Source: HXMU1420-13 sp024742815
GTDB lineage: Bacteria > Bacteroidota > Rhodothermia > Balneolales > Balneolaceae
Reading direction: 5' to 3'
Length of the DNA stretch: 64,000 bases
Assembly: GCA_024742815.1 (NCBI GenBank)
Contig: JANSXX010000015.1
Coordinates: 1 to 64,000 of the forward strand
This document shows, one piece after another, positions 44,024-53,128 of the stretch. The notes beneath the pieces were generated by a model, which saw only the letters and a list, made by a program, of their open reading frames with translations, was not told the origin of the DNA and made no database searches. A program made the position numbers and the translations under genes. How positions within the stretch are numbered: the stretch's first letter is position 1; each line of letters starts with the position of its first letter.

Positions 44024-45154
44024 ATGCAAATTAAATCGCTCACACTCCAAAATTTTCGCAATCATGAGTCCACAACCGTGGATTGGCTTCCTCATTTGAA
44101 TGTGATTACCGGACCAAACGGCGCCGGAAAAACCAGTTTGATTGATGCAATTCATTACTTGTGTATGTCACGGAGTTTTGTTTCCAATTCCGATCAATAT
44201 GTGATTTTGCAAGGTGAAAGCTATTTTATGCTGAAAGGTGATTTCTCGGGTGCCATGCGGAGTGCCTTTGAAGTAGCATGCAGTTATTCGCGTGGTGAGG
44301 GAAAGAAGATTTTTGTAAATGACGGCCCCTTAGATCGGCTAAGTGATTTGATTGGGATGGTGCCGGTGGTAGTGCTAAGTCCGGACGATAAACGCCTAAC
44401 CCGAGAAGGACCCATTGAGCGAAGAAGCTTTCTGGATTCATTTATCAGTCAGATTTCGAATCAATATTTGCGCGACTTGCTCGATTATCGGCGCATCAGA
44501 AGGCAGCGGAACAGTTTGTTGCAGCAATACGCCACAGCACCACAGATGCTGGTAATGTATTTGGAGCCATGGAATAAACAATTGGTAGAAACCGGCGCCG
44601 CAATTGTTGACGCTCGCTACAAAGTTCTGGAAAAGTTTAAACGATATTTAGCCGAAGATTACGCGATGATTTCGGGGATGAATCTTACCACAAATCTGGA
44701 GTACAAAACCTTTTGCAATGCTTCGGAAGGGTTGGAGGCGATTAAAAAACAGTATTACGAAAAACTAGCAGAAGCCGCTGATAAAGAAATTGAGCGCGAA
44801 CAAACGTTGATTGGTCCACATCGGGATGAAATAGTGTTTTATTTGGGGGATCGAGAACTGAGGCAATACGGCTCACAAGGTCAGCATCGGTTATTTGCGC
44901 TATCGTTAAAGTTGGCCCAACTCCATTATTATTCCGACGAGCTGGACGACTTACCCATTTTTATGCTGGATGATGTTTTTGGGGATTTGGATCCACAAAA
45001 AACCCGTATTTTATTAGAAGCACTCAAAAATCATCCCGGACAGATTTTCATTACATCCGCCAATCCTGTTCCTTTCGAAGATGTAATTGAGTTCGATGGA
45101 GAACGAAATCAGCTTTTACGAATCGAACAGGCAGAAATAGTTGGGATAGAGTAA
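44024..45154 (+). CDS. recF: DNA replication and repair protein RecF
   Basis: 376 residues from the ATG at 44024 (MQIKSLTLQNFRNHES); a TTG at 44018 adds only two residues. Walker A is GPNGAGKTSLIDA, the ABC-like signature region is GSQGQHRLFALSLKLAQ, and Walker B is FMLDDVFGDLD. RecF loads RecA at single-strand gaps with RecO and RecR. A DUF721 gene follows by 35 bases and then a YbbR gene. The usual dnaA-dnaN-recF order is broken here: dnaA is 14 kb away and dnaN is not in the window. Confidence 0.96.
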   Translation: MQIKSLTLQNFRNHESTTVDWLPHLNVITGPNGAGKTSLIDAIHYLCMSRSFVSNSDQYVILQGESYFMLKGDFSGAMRSAFEVACSYSRGEGKKIFVNDGPLDRLSDLIGMVPVVVLSPDDKRLTREGPIERRSFLDSFISQISNQYLRDLLDYRRIRRQRNSLLQQYATAPQMLVMYLEPWNKQLVETGAAIVDARYKVLEKFKRYLAEDYAMISGMNLTTNLEYKTFCNASEGLEAIKKQYYEKLAEAADKEIEREQTLIGPHRDEIVFYLGDRELRQYGSQGQHRLFALSLKLAQLHYYSDELDDLPIFMLDDVFGDLDPQKTRILLEALKNHPGQIFITSANPVPFEDVIEFDGERNQLLRIEQAEIVGIE

Positions 45155-45189
45155 ATTGAGCATGATTTTTACATCAAAAAAGAACCCAA

Positions 45190-45483
45190 ATGAGATTCGA
45201 TAAGCCCAAAAAACTTGGATCAGAATTACAGAATTTTCTGGATCGGTTTCCTAATAAAAAGAAACTGAAACAAGGAATGGTTCTTTCTATCTGGGCCGAG
45301 GTAGTGGGGGAGCGAATCGCCAAACACACCGAAGACCTGCACTTCGAAGGCGATAAACTAGCCTGCAAAGTGTCTAATCAGGTATGGCGGCACGAAATTC
45401 ACGCCAATCGTTTTAACATTGCAAAGCGCTTAAATGAGCGAATGCAAGGGCAAGTGGTGGCAGATATAATCGTGCGTAGTTAG
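45190..45483 (+). CDS. DUF721 (DciA-like) protein
   Basis: 97 residues. Matches the DUF721 core: IWAEVVGERIAKHTEDLHFEGDKL, then V-S-N-Q-V-W-R-H-E and a terminal strand DIIVRS. DciA-type DUF721 proteins load the replicative helicase in bacteria lacking DnaC. Short forms next to recF are typical. Cytoplasmic. Confidence 0.85.
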   Translation: MRFDKPKKLGSELQNFLDRFPNKKKLKQGMVLSIWAEVVGERIAKHTEDLHFEGDKLACKVSNQVWRHEIHANRFNIAKRLNERMQGQVVADIIVRS

Positions 45484-45521
45484 TTGTTTATGCTTCAACA
45501 CGCTTCTATATTGAAAAGCTG

Positions 45522-46535
45522 ATGGCGGACGACAAAAAAAATATCATCTTAGAGCGACTAAAAAGCTTACTGAATGCGAATCGAATTGCCCCGAATACCG
45601 ATTTGGATTCGCGTGCTGCACGTCGTGAGCGCATTGCTGTGTATATCGTAGCTTTTTTGATGGCGCTTAGCCTTTGGTTTATCGTAAATCTGAATAATGA
45701 TTATCGAATCACAATCAATATCCCTGTTGAAACCGGAGAGATTCCCGAAGAAATGGCACTGGTTGATGGATTGCCGGAGTTTTTACAAGTAGAAGTAAGT
45801 GGCGATGGCTGGAAATTGGTGAGTTTATATAACAATCCACCGGAAATTCCCATTGATGTAGTGGAAGGGGAAGTTAATTTATTCGATCAGGTTCGGCAGC
45901 GATTTAATGTTGAACAAGATGTAAACGTGATCAAAGTTCAGCCACTAATTATCGACATTGCCTTGGAGCCAAAAATCTCGAAGAAAATACCGATCCGGTT
46001 AGCAACCGATCTAAGTTTTGTAGATCGATATGGATTGGTTTCCGAGCCGGCATTCAAGCCTGATAGCCTGACCATCACCGGAGCAGCGTCTCAGATTGAA
46101 GAAATCAATGAATGGATCATTGAAGACACCTTATTTCTCGAAAATGTGAGAGAAGATGTAGACCAATTAGTATCGGTTAGTTCGACGGATCCGCTTCTGG
46201 AAGTAGATGTTGATGAAATCAGATTTTCGGCCAATGTGAGTGAATTTACCGAAGGTGAAGTGAGTGTTTATATCCGAACGCGAGGCTTACCACGAGGTAG
46301 TATTATCAATTACAATCCAAGTATTGTCACCATTCGCTTTGATGTGCCTATCGAACAATATGCGGAGGTACAACGCCAGCGACCGTACGAAGTGTACGTT
46401 CCTTATCAAGAGATTTTAGAAGATTCTACCGGATTCGTTACCCCTGATATTGAGCTCGTTGCAACCCAGTACAATATCAAATTACGATCCTTCCAGCCGA
46501 AAGCAGTGGCTTATTTCTCCGTTCTTGATGATTGA
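45522..46535 (+). CDS. YbbR/CdaR-domain membrane protein
   Basis: 337 residues. A short basic N-terminus and one membrane helix (VYIVAFLMALSLWFIVNL) near 45-62 are followed by repeated YbbR-type beta domains (INIPVETGEIPEEMALV and two more) ending at residue 337. In Firmicutes CdaR binds the cyclic-di-AMP cyclase; in Bacteroidetes such proteins are mostly uncharacterised. Follows DUF721 by 38 bases. The topology puts the repeats outside the cytoplasmic membrane. Confidence 0.85.
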   Translation: MADDKKNIILERLKSLLNANRIAPNTDLDSRAARRERIAVYIVAFLMALSLWFIVNLNNDYRITINIPVETGEIPEEMALVDGLPEFLQVEVSGDGWKLVSLYNNPPEIPIDVVEGEVNLFDQVRQRFNVEQDVNVIKVQPLIIDIALEPKISKKIPIRLATDLSFVDRYGLVSEPAFKPDSLTITGAASQIEEINEWIIEDTLFLENVREDVDQLVSVSSTDPLLEVDVDEIRFSANVSEFTEGEVSVYIRTRGLPRGSIINYNPSIVTIRFDVPIEQYAEVQRQRPYEVYVPYQEILEDSTGFVTPDIELVATQYNIKLRSFQPKAVAYFSVLDD

Positions 46536-46554
46536 CGAAAAGGGAAGTAGAAGT

Positions 46555-46601
46555 GAAAAGTGAAAAGTGAATAATTTTTGCCTTTTCACTTTTCACTTTT
46601 C
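46555..46601. repeat. Inverted repeat of AGTGAAA heptamers
   Basis: GAAAAGTGAAAAGTG (46555-46569) is exactly complementary to CACTTTTCACTTTTC (46587-46601), with a 17-base loop. Each arm is itself a tandem heptamer. It lies between the convergent YbbR and ispH genes, so it may terminate both, but it also belongs to the pattern of 7-base repeats seen elsewhere in the window. Confidence 0.85.
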
Positions 46602-46606
46602 CCGTC

Positions 46607-47839
46607 TCACACCCCAACAAATGGCGCAATCACTTCATCTACTTCTTTAGCTTCATCAAAATAAGAAAGCAGCTTTAGCATCACTTCATCCACCAAAACA
46701 TCGGGACAGGAAGCTCCGGATGTAATCGCCACCCTAAGCGGACGCTTGCTTGGCAACCAATCTTTTGTAATCAATACTTCCTTTTTCCATTGGTTAAAGT
46801 GATGGATTTCGGTCTCTGATTTAAATTCGGAAGCATCACGCACATGATAGGTTGGGAAAGAATGTTCGAGTATCTCCACCAAATGCATGGTATTGGAAGA
46901 ATTGTATCCACCAACCACAAGCGCAATATCAGCGGGCTGTTTGGCTAATTCTAACGTGGCCGATTGATTCTCATTCGTGGCGTAACAAAGTGTATCAGAA
47001 GTGTCTGCAAAGTGATCAAGAATATCGGCTTCGCCAAAACGCTCGATGGTGGCCACTTTCAGAATGTCCATTACTTCCTGTGTTTCGGTAGCCAACATGG
47101 TGGTTTGATTGATCACTCCAAATCGTTTTAAATCCTCTAGTGGATTAAACCCGGGAGTAGCTTTATGCCCGAAAAATTCTTCAAAATCGGATAGAGGTCG
47201 TTCTTCCGTCATGATTTCAGCCAAAACGTTTGCCTCTTCGGGATTTAGAACTACTACTACCGCCGAGTGATCGGCACTGTGTGAGAAAGTTGCACGGGTT
47301 TCTTCATGTTCGTGCTTGCCATGCACCACTAAAGCGTAGTCTTTTTTACCAAGCTGCTTGCCACGTTTCCAAACTTTCTCAACAAAAGGGCAAGTGGTAT
47401 TAAACTGATACGGATCGATGCCGATGTTTTTTAACTCTGCCTCAATTTGCAAGGTAGTTCCAAAAGCCGGTACAATTACAATATCCTCCGATGAGAGTGA
47501 GCTGAAAGGAACCAACTGATTACCTGCCGTATCTTGCAAAAATCGTACACCACGACCTAGTAAATCCTCATTTACCGTAGGATTGTGAATCATTTCGCTG
47601 AGCAGATAAATGTTCTTATCCGGATGCTCTTCTACAGCCCGATAAGCAATATCGATGGCGTTTTCTACTCCATAACAAAAGCCGAAATGACGGGGTACAA
47701 AAAACTGAACCGGACCAAAATCTAACAGCGTCGGCGTGAGATCCTTTTTCATGGGATCGGTTATTTTTGTCGCTTCCTTCACCAATCGAATAATTGGCGA
47801 CTTGTACATATCCGGTATTTGAAATTCCTTACGAGGCAT
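46607..47839 (-). CDS. ispH: 4-hydroxy-3-methylbut-2-enyl diphosphate reductase
   Basis: 410 residues from the ATG at 47837-47839 (MPRKEFQIPDMYK). A longer start at 47857 would overlap the FRG gene by 29 bases instead of 11. This is the long form found in cyanobacteria and Bacteroidetes. The 4Fe-4S cysteines are visible in HFGFCYGVENAID, FNTTCPFVEKVW and SGASCPDVLVD. It makes IPP and DMAPP in the last step of the MEP isoprenoid pathway. It starts within the 3' end of the FRG-domain gene (11-base overlap), so that gene was placed without damaging ispH. Confidence 0.96.
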   Translation of the reverse strand: MPRKEFQIPDMYKSPIIRLVKEATKITDPMKKDLTPTLLDFGPVQFFVPRHFGFCYGVENAIDIAYRAVEEHPDKNIYLLSEMIHNPTVNEDLLGRGVRFLQDTAGNQLVPFSSLSSEDIVIVPAFGTTLQIEAELKNIGIDPYQFNTTCPFVEKVWKRGKQLGKKDYALVVHGKHEHEETRATFSHSADHSAVVVVLNPEEANVLAEIMTEERPLSDFEEFFGHKATPGFNPLEDLKRFGVINQTTMLATETQEVMDILKVATIERFGEADILDHFADTSDTLCYATNENQSATLELAKQPADIALVVGGYNSSNTMHLVEILEHSFPTYHVRDASEFKSETEIHHFNQWKKEVLITKDWLPSKRPLRVAITSGASCPDVLVDEVMLKLLSYFDEAKEVDEVIAPFVGV

Positions 47840-48677
47840 CAGATTGGTTTTTTCCAATTATACTTTCAAAATCATATATATTTAGCATGTATCTAGTTTT
47901 AAGACTCTTTATAAATGCTTCAAATCCCTTAAATAAGGTTTCTCGATTAACATTCATTTTCGCAAGTTCGTTTAATGCTTTTAATCGGAATTCGAAAGGA
48001 ATAATAAATTTAATAAACATTTGTTCAGAGGGAATGTTTACAAAAGAAAGAGTCTTTTTTAATGCATCTTCGAATGTGTCATCTAATTGAGAATTCATTA
48101 AATACACACTTTGTTGGATATTAGATCTATCGTGATGAAAATCATGGTAAACTGGTAAAACATAGTTTTTCCAACGATTTGGTTTAGATATAATTCTATC
48201 AAGAATCTCAGAATATTCAAGTCGAATACTATCTTTGATCTTTATTTTTAGTTCATCTTCAAGAATTATTCTAAGAAGCTTATCAATATTTGAAATATTC
48301 AAAGCATATAGCGCTGAATCAGACCCAGTATTTTCTAGTGCAAAAAATAATGCTACATATGGTGAGTACGAAAAGTCCAATAATCTAGTTGGTGCTCCAT
48401 AGTGTTGCAAGAAAAATAGTTGCTCTATTTTAGTCTCAGGGTATTTCTTTAATGGGTATTGGTAAATATTTGTTCTCAAGACGCGAAAGAACGAGTTTTC
48501 AATAAGAGCTCGTTCATATCTATTATCTAAAGTAGATTCATTTAGACGTTCTAATGTTGTAGATAAGCCCCATTTACAGTCTTCTTGTCCTCTAAAAACC
48601 CAAGTTCGTGGAAGTGAACTTAATTCATCAACTAGATTCTTCCATGAATCTATCCTTATTTCTTTATAGGTATCCAT
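47829..48677 (-). CDS. FRG-domain protein, likely recent arrival
   Basis: 282 residues. The FRG domain covers about 20-130: WVFRGQEDCKWGL, then the family hallmark QHYGAPTRLLDFSYSPYVAL and FFALEN. FRG-domain proteins are found as standalone genes in mobile and defence-associated settings; the biochemical role is not settled. The gene is visibly A/T-richer than smc and ispH on either side, lies 21 bases after smc and overlaps ispH by 11, all on the same strand. It looks inserted into a smc-ispH transcript. The C-terminal 150 residues have no recognised domain. Confidence 0.85.
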   Translation of the reverse strand: MDTYKEIRIDSWKNLVDELSSLPRTWVFRGQEDCKWGLSTTLERLNESTLDNRYERALIENSFFRVLRTNIYQYPLKKYPETKIEQLFFLQHYGAPTRLLDFSYSPYVALFFALENTGSDSALYALNISNIDKLLRIILEDELKIKIKDSIRLEYSEILDRIISKPNRWKNYVLPVYHDFHHDRSNIQQSVYLMNSQLDDTFEDALKKTLSFVNIPSEQMFIKFIIPFEFRLKALNELAKMNVNRETLFKGFEAFIKSLKTRYMLNIYDFESIIGKNQSDAS

Positions 48678-48698
48678 ATTAACTGCGATTTATTTTAA

Positions 48699-51600
48699 CT
48701 ACGCCGCGTCCCCAATATCATCCATCTTAACCCCAACAAGGCGGCTCACCCCGGTTTCGGGCATGGTAACTCCGTACATCATTTCGGCTTTACTCATCGT
48801 CTTTTTGTTGTGCGTGATGATGATGAATTGCGTATCGTCGCTGAAGTTTTTGATCATCTTCGCGAAGCGTTCGATGTTGGCATCATCCAATGGAGCATCA
48901 ACCTCATCTAACACACAGAATGGAGAAGGTTTTACAAGATAGATGGCAAAAAGTAGCGCGATGGCGGTTAGTGTTTTCTCGCCACCCGAAAGTTGCGAAA
49001 TCCCGCTCGGACGTTTACCCCGTGGCTGCGCCTTAATTTCGATGCGGGCTTCCAGCGGATCTTCCACATCTTCTTCGATCAGTAAATCGCAGTAATCATC
49101 CTCGAAAAAGAGGGTTTTAAATACTTTCTGGAAGTTCTCTCTTACTTTTTCAAAAGTTTCGTTAAATCGTTTGGTGGCCGTCTCGTTAATTTCATCGATG
49201 GTGGCAAGTAGTTGTTCCTCGGCCTTGTTTAGGTCTGCAATTTGTTCTTCGTAAAAATCGAGGCGCTCTTTTTCTTCCTTGTACTGCTCAATGGCAAGCG
49301 GATTCACATCCCCAATGGAATTCAGTTTTTGTCGAAGCCAGCCAATGCGTTGTTTTACTTCTTCCGGCGTTTTGTCTTCCGGCATCTCCACGCCTTCAAT
49401 CTGCTTCATCAGGATGCCGTAAGTCTCCCAGATGTGATCAGAAAGTCCCTGAATCTGCATCTCCATTTTCTCTTTGGCCATCGAAAGGTGATGCACGAGT
49501 TCCACATTTACATCTTTCTGATTACGAATTTCTTTGAGATTTTTCTCCAGTTCGTTAATCAAGCCGCGTTGTTTTGCGGCATCTTCTTCGGCTTTTTTCA
49601 GGGCTGCATCGGCATCGGCTTTTTTCTCTCTGTTTGTTGCCAATTCTGCTTCCAGTTCTTCGATATGTATCGAATATTCCTGAATATTCTTTTTTGACTG
49701 TCCCGTGAGTTTGTTCCGATTCTCGATGCGAGCTTGAACACTGTCGATGCCCGTTTCGGCACGACGTACATCCCGCTCGTGATTATCTACCTTGTTGCGT
49801 AAATCCTGATGGGTGAGCTGGGCGTCGTTGTATCGACTTTGAGCCAACGAGCGTTGTTCTTCGAGTTCTTCCAGCAACGTTTTTTTAGCCTGCTGTTTCT
49901 CGTCTAATTCGGCTTTCTTTTTTTCTAATTCCTTTTGCTTTGGCAGGATGTCTTCCAACTCTTCCTGAGCGCTGCCTTCATTGTTCTTCAGGTTATCTTT
50001 GCGATTCACCAACTCGCTGATGTTCTTCTGATACACCTGCACCTTGGAACTCAAGCTGTGCTGCTGTTGCTCCAAACGTCGAACTTCCTGCTCTTTTTGC
50101 TTCAACTGAGCATTCATCGCTCCAACATCGATAGCCTTATGCTTTTCGATAATCTGATTCAGATACTCCGTGAGCTTATCAATTTCTTTAAGCGTAGCCG
50201 CTTTTTCTTTTTCAAGTCTGGTGATTTTATCCTTTAAACCAACCCGCATCCCTACATTCTTATTCTTACTACCGCTTTTAAAAAATCGGGTTTTGGTGAT
50301 TACTTCCCCATCATAAGTAACCCCCATGGCGCTGCTTTTTCGTAATCCTTGGTAGGCTTCTTCTACCGTATCAAACACCAATACATTCCCAAGCAACAAT
50401 TGCTTTAGCGCCGAATATTGGGGTTTCGATTTCACAAAATGAAACAGCGATCCATCTTTCACTTCATACTTCGCAGAAAGTTTATCTAAGGGGATAAAGG
50501 TCGCTTTCCCTTTTCGATGTTTCTTTAATATTTCCGCGGCCCGCTTTCCTTCTTCCAACGTGGGCACAATGATATTATTTAGCGCGCCTCCAAGCAGCGA
50601 TTCCAACGCAACGGCATGTTTTTCGTCGGTATCAAAAACCTCAGAAACGGTGAACATTTCTTTAAACTCGAAGCGGTGATTCTCCAGCAAGTACTTCACC
50701 GAACTTGGAAAAGCTTCGTTCGAATTAGCCAGATCGTTCATTAACCGAATTTCATTCAGTAAACTCGAATGCTGACTGTGAAGCGTTCGAAGCTCGTCTT
50801 TAATTTCGTTTTGTTTGGCAGCGAACCCTTCTTTTTTGTCGCGGGCTTCATCCAATTCCTGTTCCAACTCATCACGTTCGCCCACCTGTTTTTCAAGTGT
50901 CTTTTCGGTGGATTTCTGTTCCTGATTCAGATTGTCAATCTCATTGTTCAAATCAACAATCTCGTTGTTGATGCGCTCCAGATCGCCCTCGGTATTCTCC
51001 AGTCGCGATTCAATTTTAATCTGCTTGGTTTGTAGCTGAGTGAGTTCATTATTGGCTTCCGAGAACTTTACTTCAATGTCATACAGCTCGTTCCGCTCTT
51101 TATTATACTGCTGCTGAATCTGCGTGTATTTCTTTTTTGATTCCTCTAAGATGCGTTCTGAGCGATCAAGTTCGTTATCAAAGCCTTCCAGATTTTTGCG
51201 ACTTGTACTCAATAAATCCATCAACTCTTTCAGGTCTTTTTCACCCTGGGTGATATCTTTTGAGTACTCGCCAATCACCTTTTTCTCGTTTTCGATCTTC
51301 TCTTTGGTGATACGGATATTCGTCTCGGCCTCTCGTATGGCATTATGTAACTGACTCACCAAACGTTGAGCATCTGCCTGATTTCTTTCCTTCTGAATCA
51401 GCTGACTTCGTGCCTTTTCGTCCTCGGCTTCCAGCTTTTCGGAGGTAACCGCAATCTCTTTCTTCTCTTTCTCCGCGTTTTTGATGCGTTCGCTTAGCGG
51501 AATCAATTCCTCTTCAATCTTATTCAGATCATGAAGGGTAAGTGCTTTGTCGAGTGTTTCGAGTTCGTCTTTGTACTTTTTCGCTTTCTCTGCTTTTTCA

Positions 51601-52226
51601 GCCTGAATTTCCAGCGATCGTGCTTTTTTGCGAAGCTCAATCAATAAATCGTCTACTCGCTGTAAATCTTTACGAGTCTCATCCAGTTTTCGAAGAGTTT
51701 TCTTTCGCTGATCTTTATAACGGGTTACTCCGGCGGCTTCCTCAAACAAACGGCGGCGATCGTTATTCTTATCATTCAGAATTTCCTCCACCATTTTCAG
51801 CTCGATCACCGAATAGGCATCCGAGCCCATTCCGGTATCCATAAACAGCTCCATGATGTCTTTTAATCGACACGGAGTATTGTTGATGAGATATTCCGAA
51901 TCCCCCGAACGAAATAATCTACGAGTGATGGTAACCTCGCTGTATTCGATAGGCAAAATGCCTTTATCGTTTACAAAGGTCAGCGACACTTCCGCCATCC
52001 CCAAAGCTTTCTTCTTTGCCGTACCGTTAAAGATTACATTGCTCATCGCCGAAGAACGCAACAATGAAGGACGCTGCTCACCAAGAACCCAACGCAAAGC
52101 ATCTACAATATTTGATTTACCACAGCCATTTGGACCTACGATGGATGTAATTCCACTATCGAAAGAAACTTTCGTTTTGTGGGCAAAACTTTTAAACCCG
52201 TGTAGATTTAGCTCAGATATATACAA
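48699..52226 (-). CDS. smc: Chromosome segregation protein SMC
   Basis: 1175 residues, typical length. N-terminal Walker A GPNGCGKSN, two long coiled coils, a hinge in the middle (around 515-660, FEFKEMFTVSEVFDT, ALESLLGGALNNIIVPT), then the C-terminal signature LSGGEKTLTAIALLF and Walker B FCVLDEVDAPLDD. Forms the condensin core that organises and segregates chromosomes. ScpA and ScpB are not adjacent. The start is clear at MYISELNLHGFKSFAHKT. The FRG gene follows after 21 bases. Confidence 0.98.
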   Translation of the reverse strand: MYISELNLHGFKSFAHKTKVSFDSGITSIVGPNGCGKSNIVDALRWVLGEQRPSLLRSSAMSNVIFNGTAKKKALGMAEVSLTFVNDKGILPIEYSEVTITRRLFRSGDSEYLINNTPCRLKDIMELFMDTGMGSDAYSVIELKMVEEILNDKNNDRRRLFEEAAGVTRYKDQRKKTLRKLDETRKDLQRVDDLLIELRKKARSLEIQAEKAEKAKKYKDELETLDKALTLHDLNKIEEELIPLSERIKNAEKEKKEIAVTSEKLEAEDEKARSQLIQKERNQADAQRLVSQLHNAIREAETNIRITKEKIENEKKVIGEYSKDITQGEKDLKELMDLLSTSRKNLEGFDNELDRSERILEESKKKYTQIQQQYNKERNELYDIEVKFSEANNELTQLQTKQIKIESRLENTEGDLERINNEIVDLNNEIDNLNQEQKSTEKTLEKQVGERDELEQELDEARDKKEGFAAKQNEIKDELRTLHSQHSSLLNEIRLMNDLANSNEAFPSSVKYLLENHRFEFKEMFTVSEVFDTDEKHAVALESLLGGALNNIIVPTLEEGKRAAEILKKHRKGKATFIPLDKLSAKYEVKDGSLFHFVKSKPQYSALKQLLLGNVLVFDTVEEAYQGLRKSSAMGVTYDGEVITKTRFFKSGSKNKNVGMRVGLKDKITRLEKEKAATLKEIDKLTEYLNQIIEKHKAIDVGAMNAQLKQKEQEVRRLEQQQHSLSSKVQVYQKNISELVNRKDNLKNNEGSAQEELEDILPKQKELEKKKAELDEKQQAKKTLLEELEEQRSLAQSRYNDAQLTHQDLRNKVDNHERDVRRAETGIDSVQARIENRNKLTGQSKKNIQEYSIHIEELEAELATNREKKADADAALKKAEEDAAKQRGLINELEKNLKEIRNQKDVNVELVHHLSMAKEKMEMQIQGLSDHIWETYGILMKQIEGVEMPEDKTPEEVKQRIGWLRQKLNSIGDVNPLAIEQYKEEKERLDFYEEQIADLNKAEEQLLATIDEINETATKRFNETFEKVRENFQKVFKTLFFEDDYCDLLIEEDVEDPLEARIEIKAQPRGKRPSGISQLSGGEKTLTAIALLFAIYLVKPSPFCVLDEVDAPLDDANIERFAKMIKNFSDDTQFIIITHNKKTMSKAEMMYGVTMPETGVSRLVGVKMDDIGDAA

Positions 52227-52353
52227 GGAGGCTTTGTGTAAATTTCAAATTCCAGTGATCAGTTTTCAAACAAAGACCAAGTTTCAAAAATCAATACATG
52301 ATCATTTCTGATTGAATATGTATGAACCTTAGAATTTGAAAACTGGAATTTAA
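52227..52353. repeat. A/T-rich gap with short repeated and inverted words
   Basis: The gap between smc and frr carries TTTCAAA-type words in loose repetition. A partial inverted pair is seen as AATTCCAG...TTTTCAAA near 52247-52270 and TTTGAAAACTGGAATT near 52336-52351. It may be a degenerate relative of the heptamer arrays. No gene is seen. Confidence 0.4.
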
Positions 52354-52923
52354 TCAGACCGTCATTATTTCATCTTCTTTATGAGCGAGAAGATCATCTA
52401 CGGTTTTGGTATGAGTATTTGTTACTTCCTGCACATTTTCTTCCGCTTCGTACTTAGAATCCTCGGGAAGTGAATGTTCGTCTACGGCTTTTTTGATTTG
52501 ATCGTTGGCATCACGTCGTGCATTCCGGATTCCGATGCGAGCTTGTTCAGCTTTATCGCGTGCAACTTTTACCAGTTCTTTACGGCGCTCTTCGGTAAGA
52601 ATTGGAAGTGGAATTCGAATAAAATCTCCATCATTCATAGGGTTTAATCCTAATCCGGCTGCCATAATTGCTTTTTCGATGTCCTGTAAGCTTGACTTAT
52701 CGTACGGTGAAACCATCAACATTCGAGGTTCCGGAACTGAAATATTGGCTAGCTGCTGTAACGGAGTTTGCGATCCGTAGTATTCAACTTTAACGCCGTC
52801 GATTAAAGCAGGACTTGCTTTACCGGTTCGGATGTGTGAAAATTCTTTTTTCAGAAACTGGATGGAGTCGTCCATCTTCATGTCTGCTTCGTCGATAATT
52901 TCTTGTAATTCTTCGCCAATCAT
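52354..52923 (-). CDS. frr: Ribosome recycling factor
   Basis: 189 residues. The family pattern is complete: helical start (DMKMDDSIQFLKKEFSHIRTG), GKASPALIDGVKVEYYG, LQQLANISVPEPRMLMVSPYDK and RKELVKVARDKAEQARIGIRN. RRF splits post-termination ribosomes together with EF-G. Normally frr follows pyrH directly; here about 2.4 kb with two plus-strand genes lie between. It has its own upstream gap, so its own promoter is likely. Confidence 0.97.
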   Translation of the reverse strand: MIGEELQEIIDEADMKMDDSIQFLKKEFSHIRTGKASPALIDGVKVEYYGSQTPLQQLANISVPEPRMLMVSPYDKSSLQDIEKAIMAAGLGLNPMNDGDFIRIPLPILTEERRKELVKVARDKAEQARIGIRNARRDANDQIKKAVDEHSLPEDSKYEAEENVQEVTNTHTKTVDDLLAHKEDEIMTV

Positions 52924-53128
52924 GGGTACTCGGTTTGATTAAAAGATCAGTATTCGCCTTTTTTGCAATGGCGTGAAGTTACTAAAAGTGCGCATTAATT
53001 CTTAATGAAATAGCCCCTTCCAATCTTGCTAAATCATTTGCTCAACACAATATAATTCACCTTTCTCCGGTTTTGGGTTGAGTATTTCAGCCAAGGCTGA
53101 TAGCTTGATCAAAAATTAACAATCGCTC

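Noticed and set aside
49242..49697. Phe-rich plus-strand ORF inside smc
   Set aside because: Phe/Leu-rich readings are expected opposite Glu/Lys-rich coiled coil; smc is clearly the real gene.
48699..52226. SMC-like defence protein
   Set aside because: Length, hinge and signature motifs are those of the housekeeping condensin SMC. No defence-type partner (JetABC, Lamassu LmuA/LmuC) is adjacent, apart from the single FRG gene.
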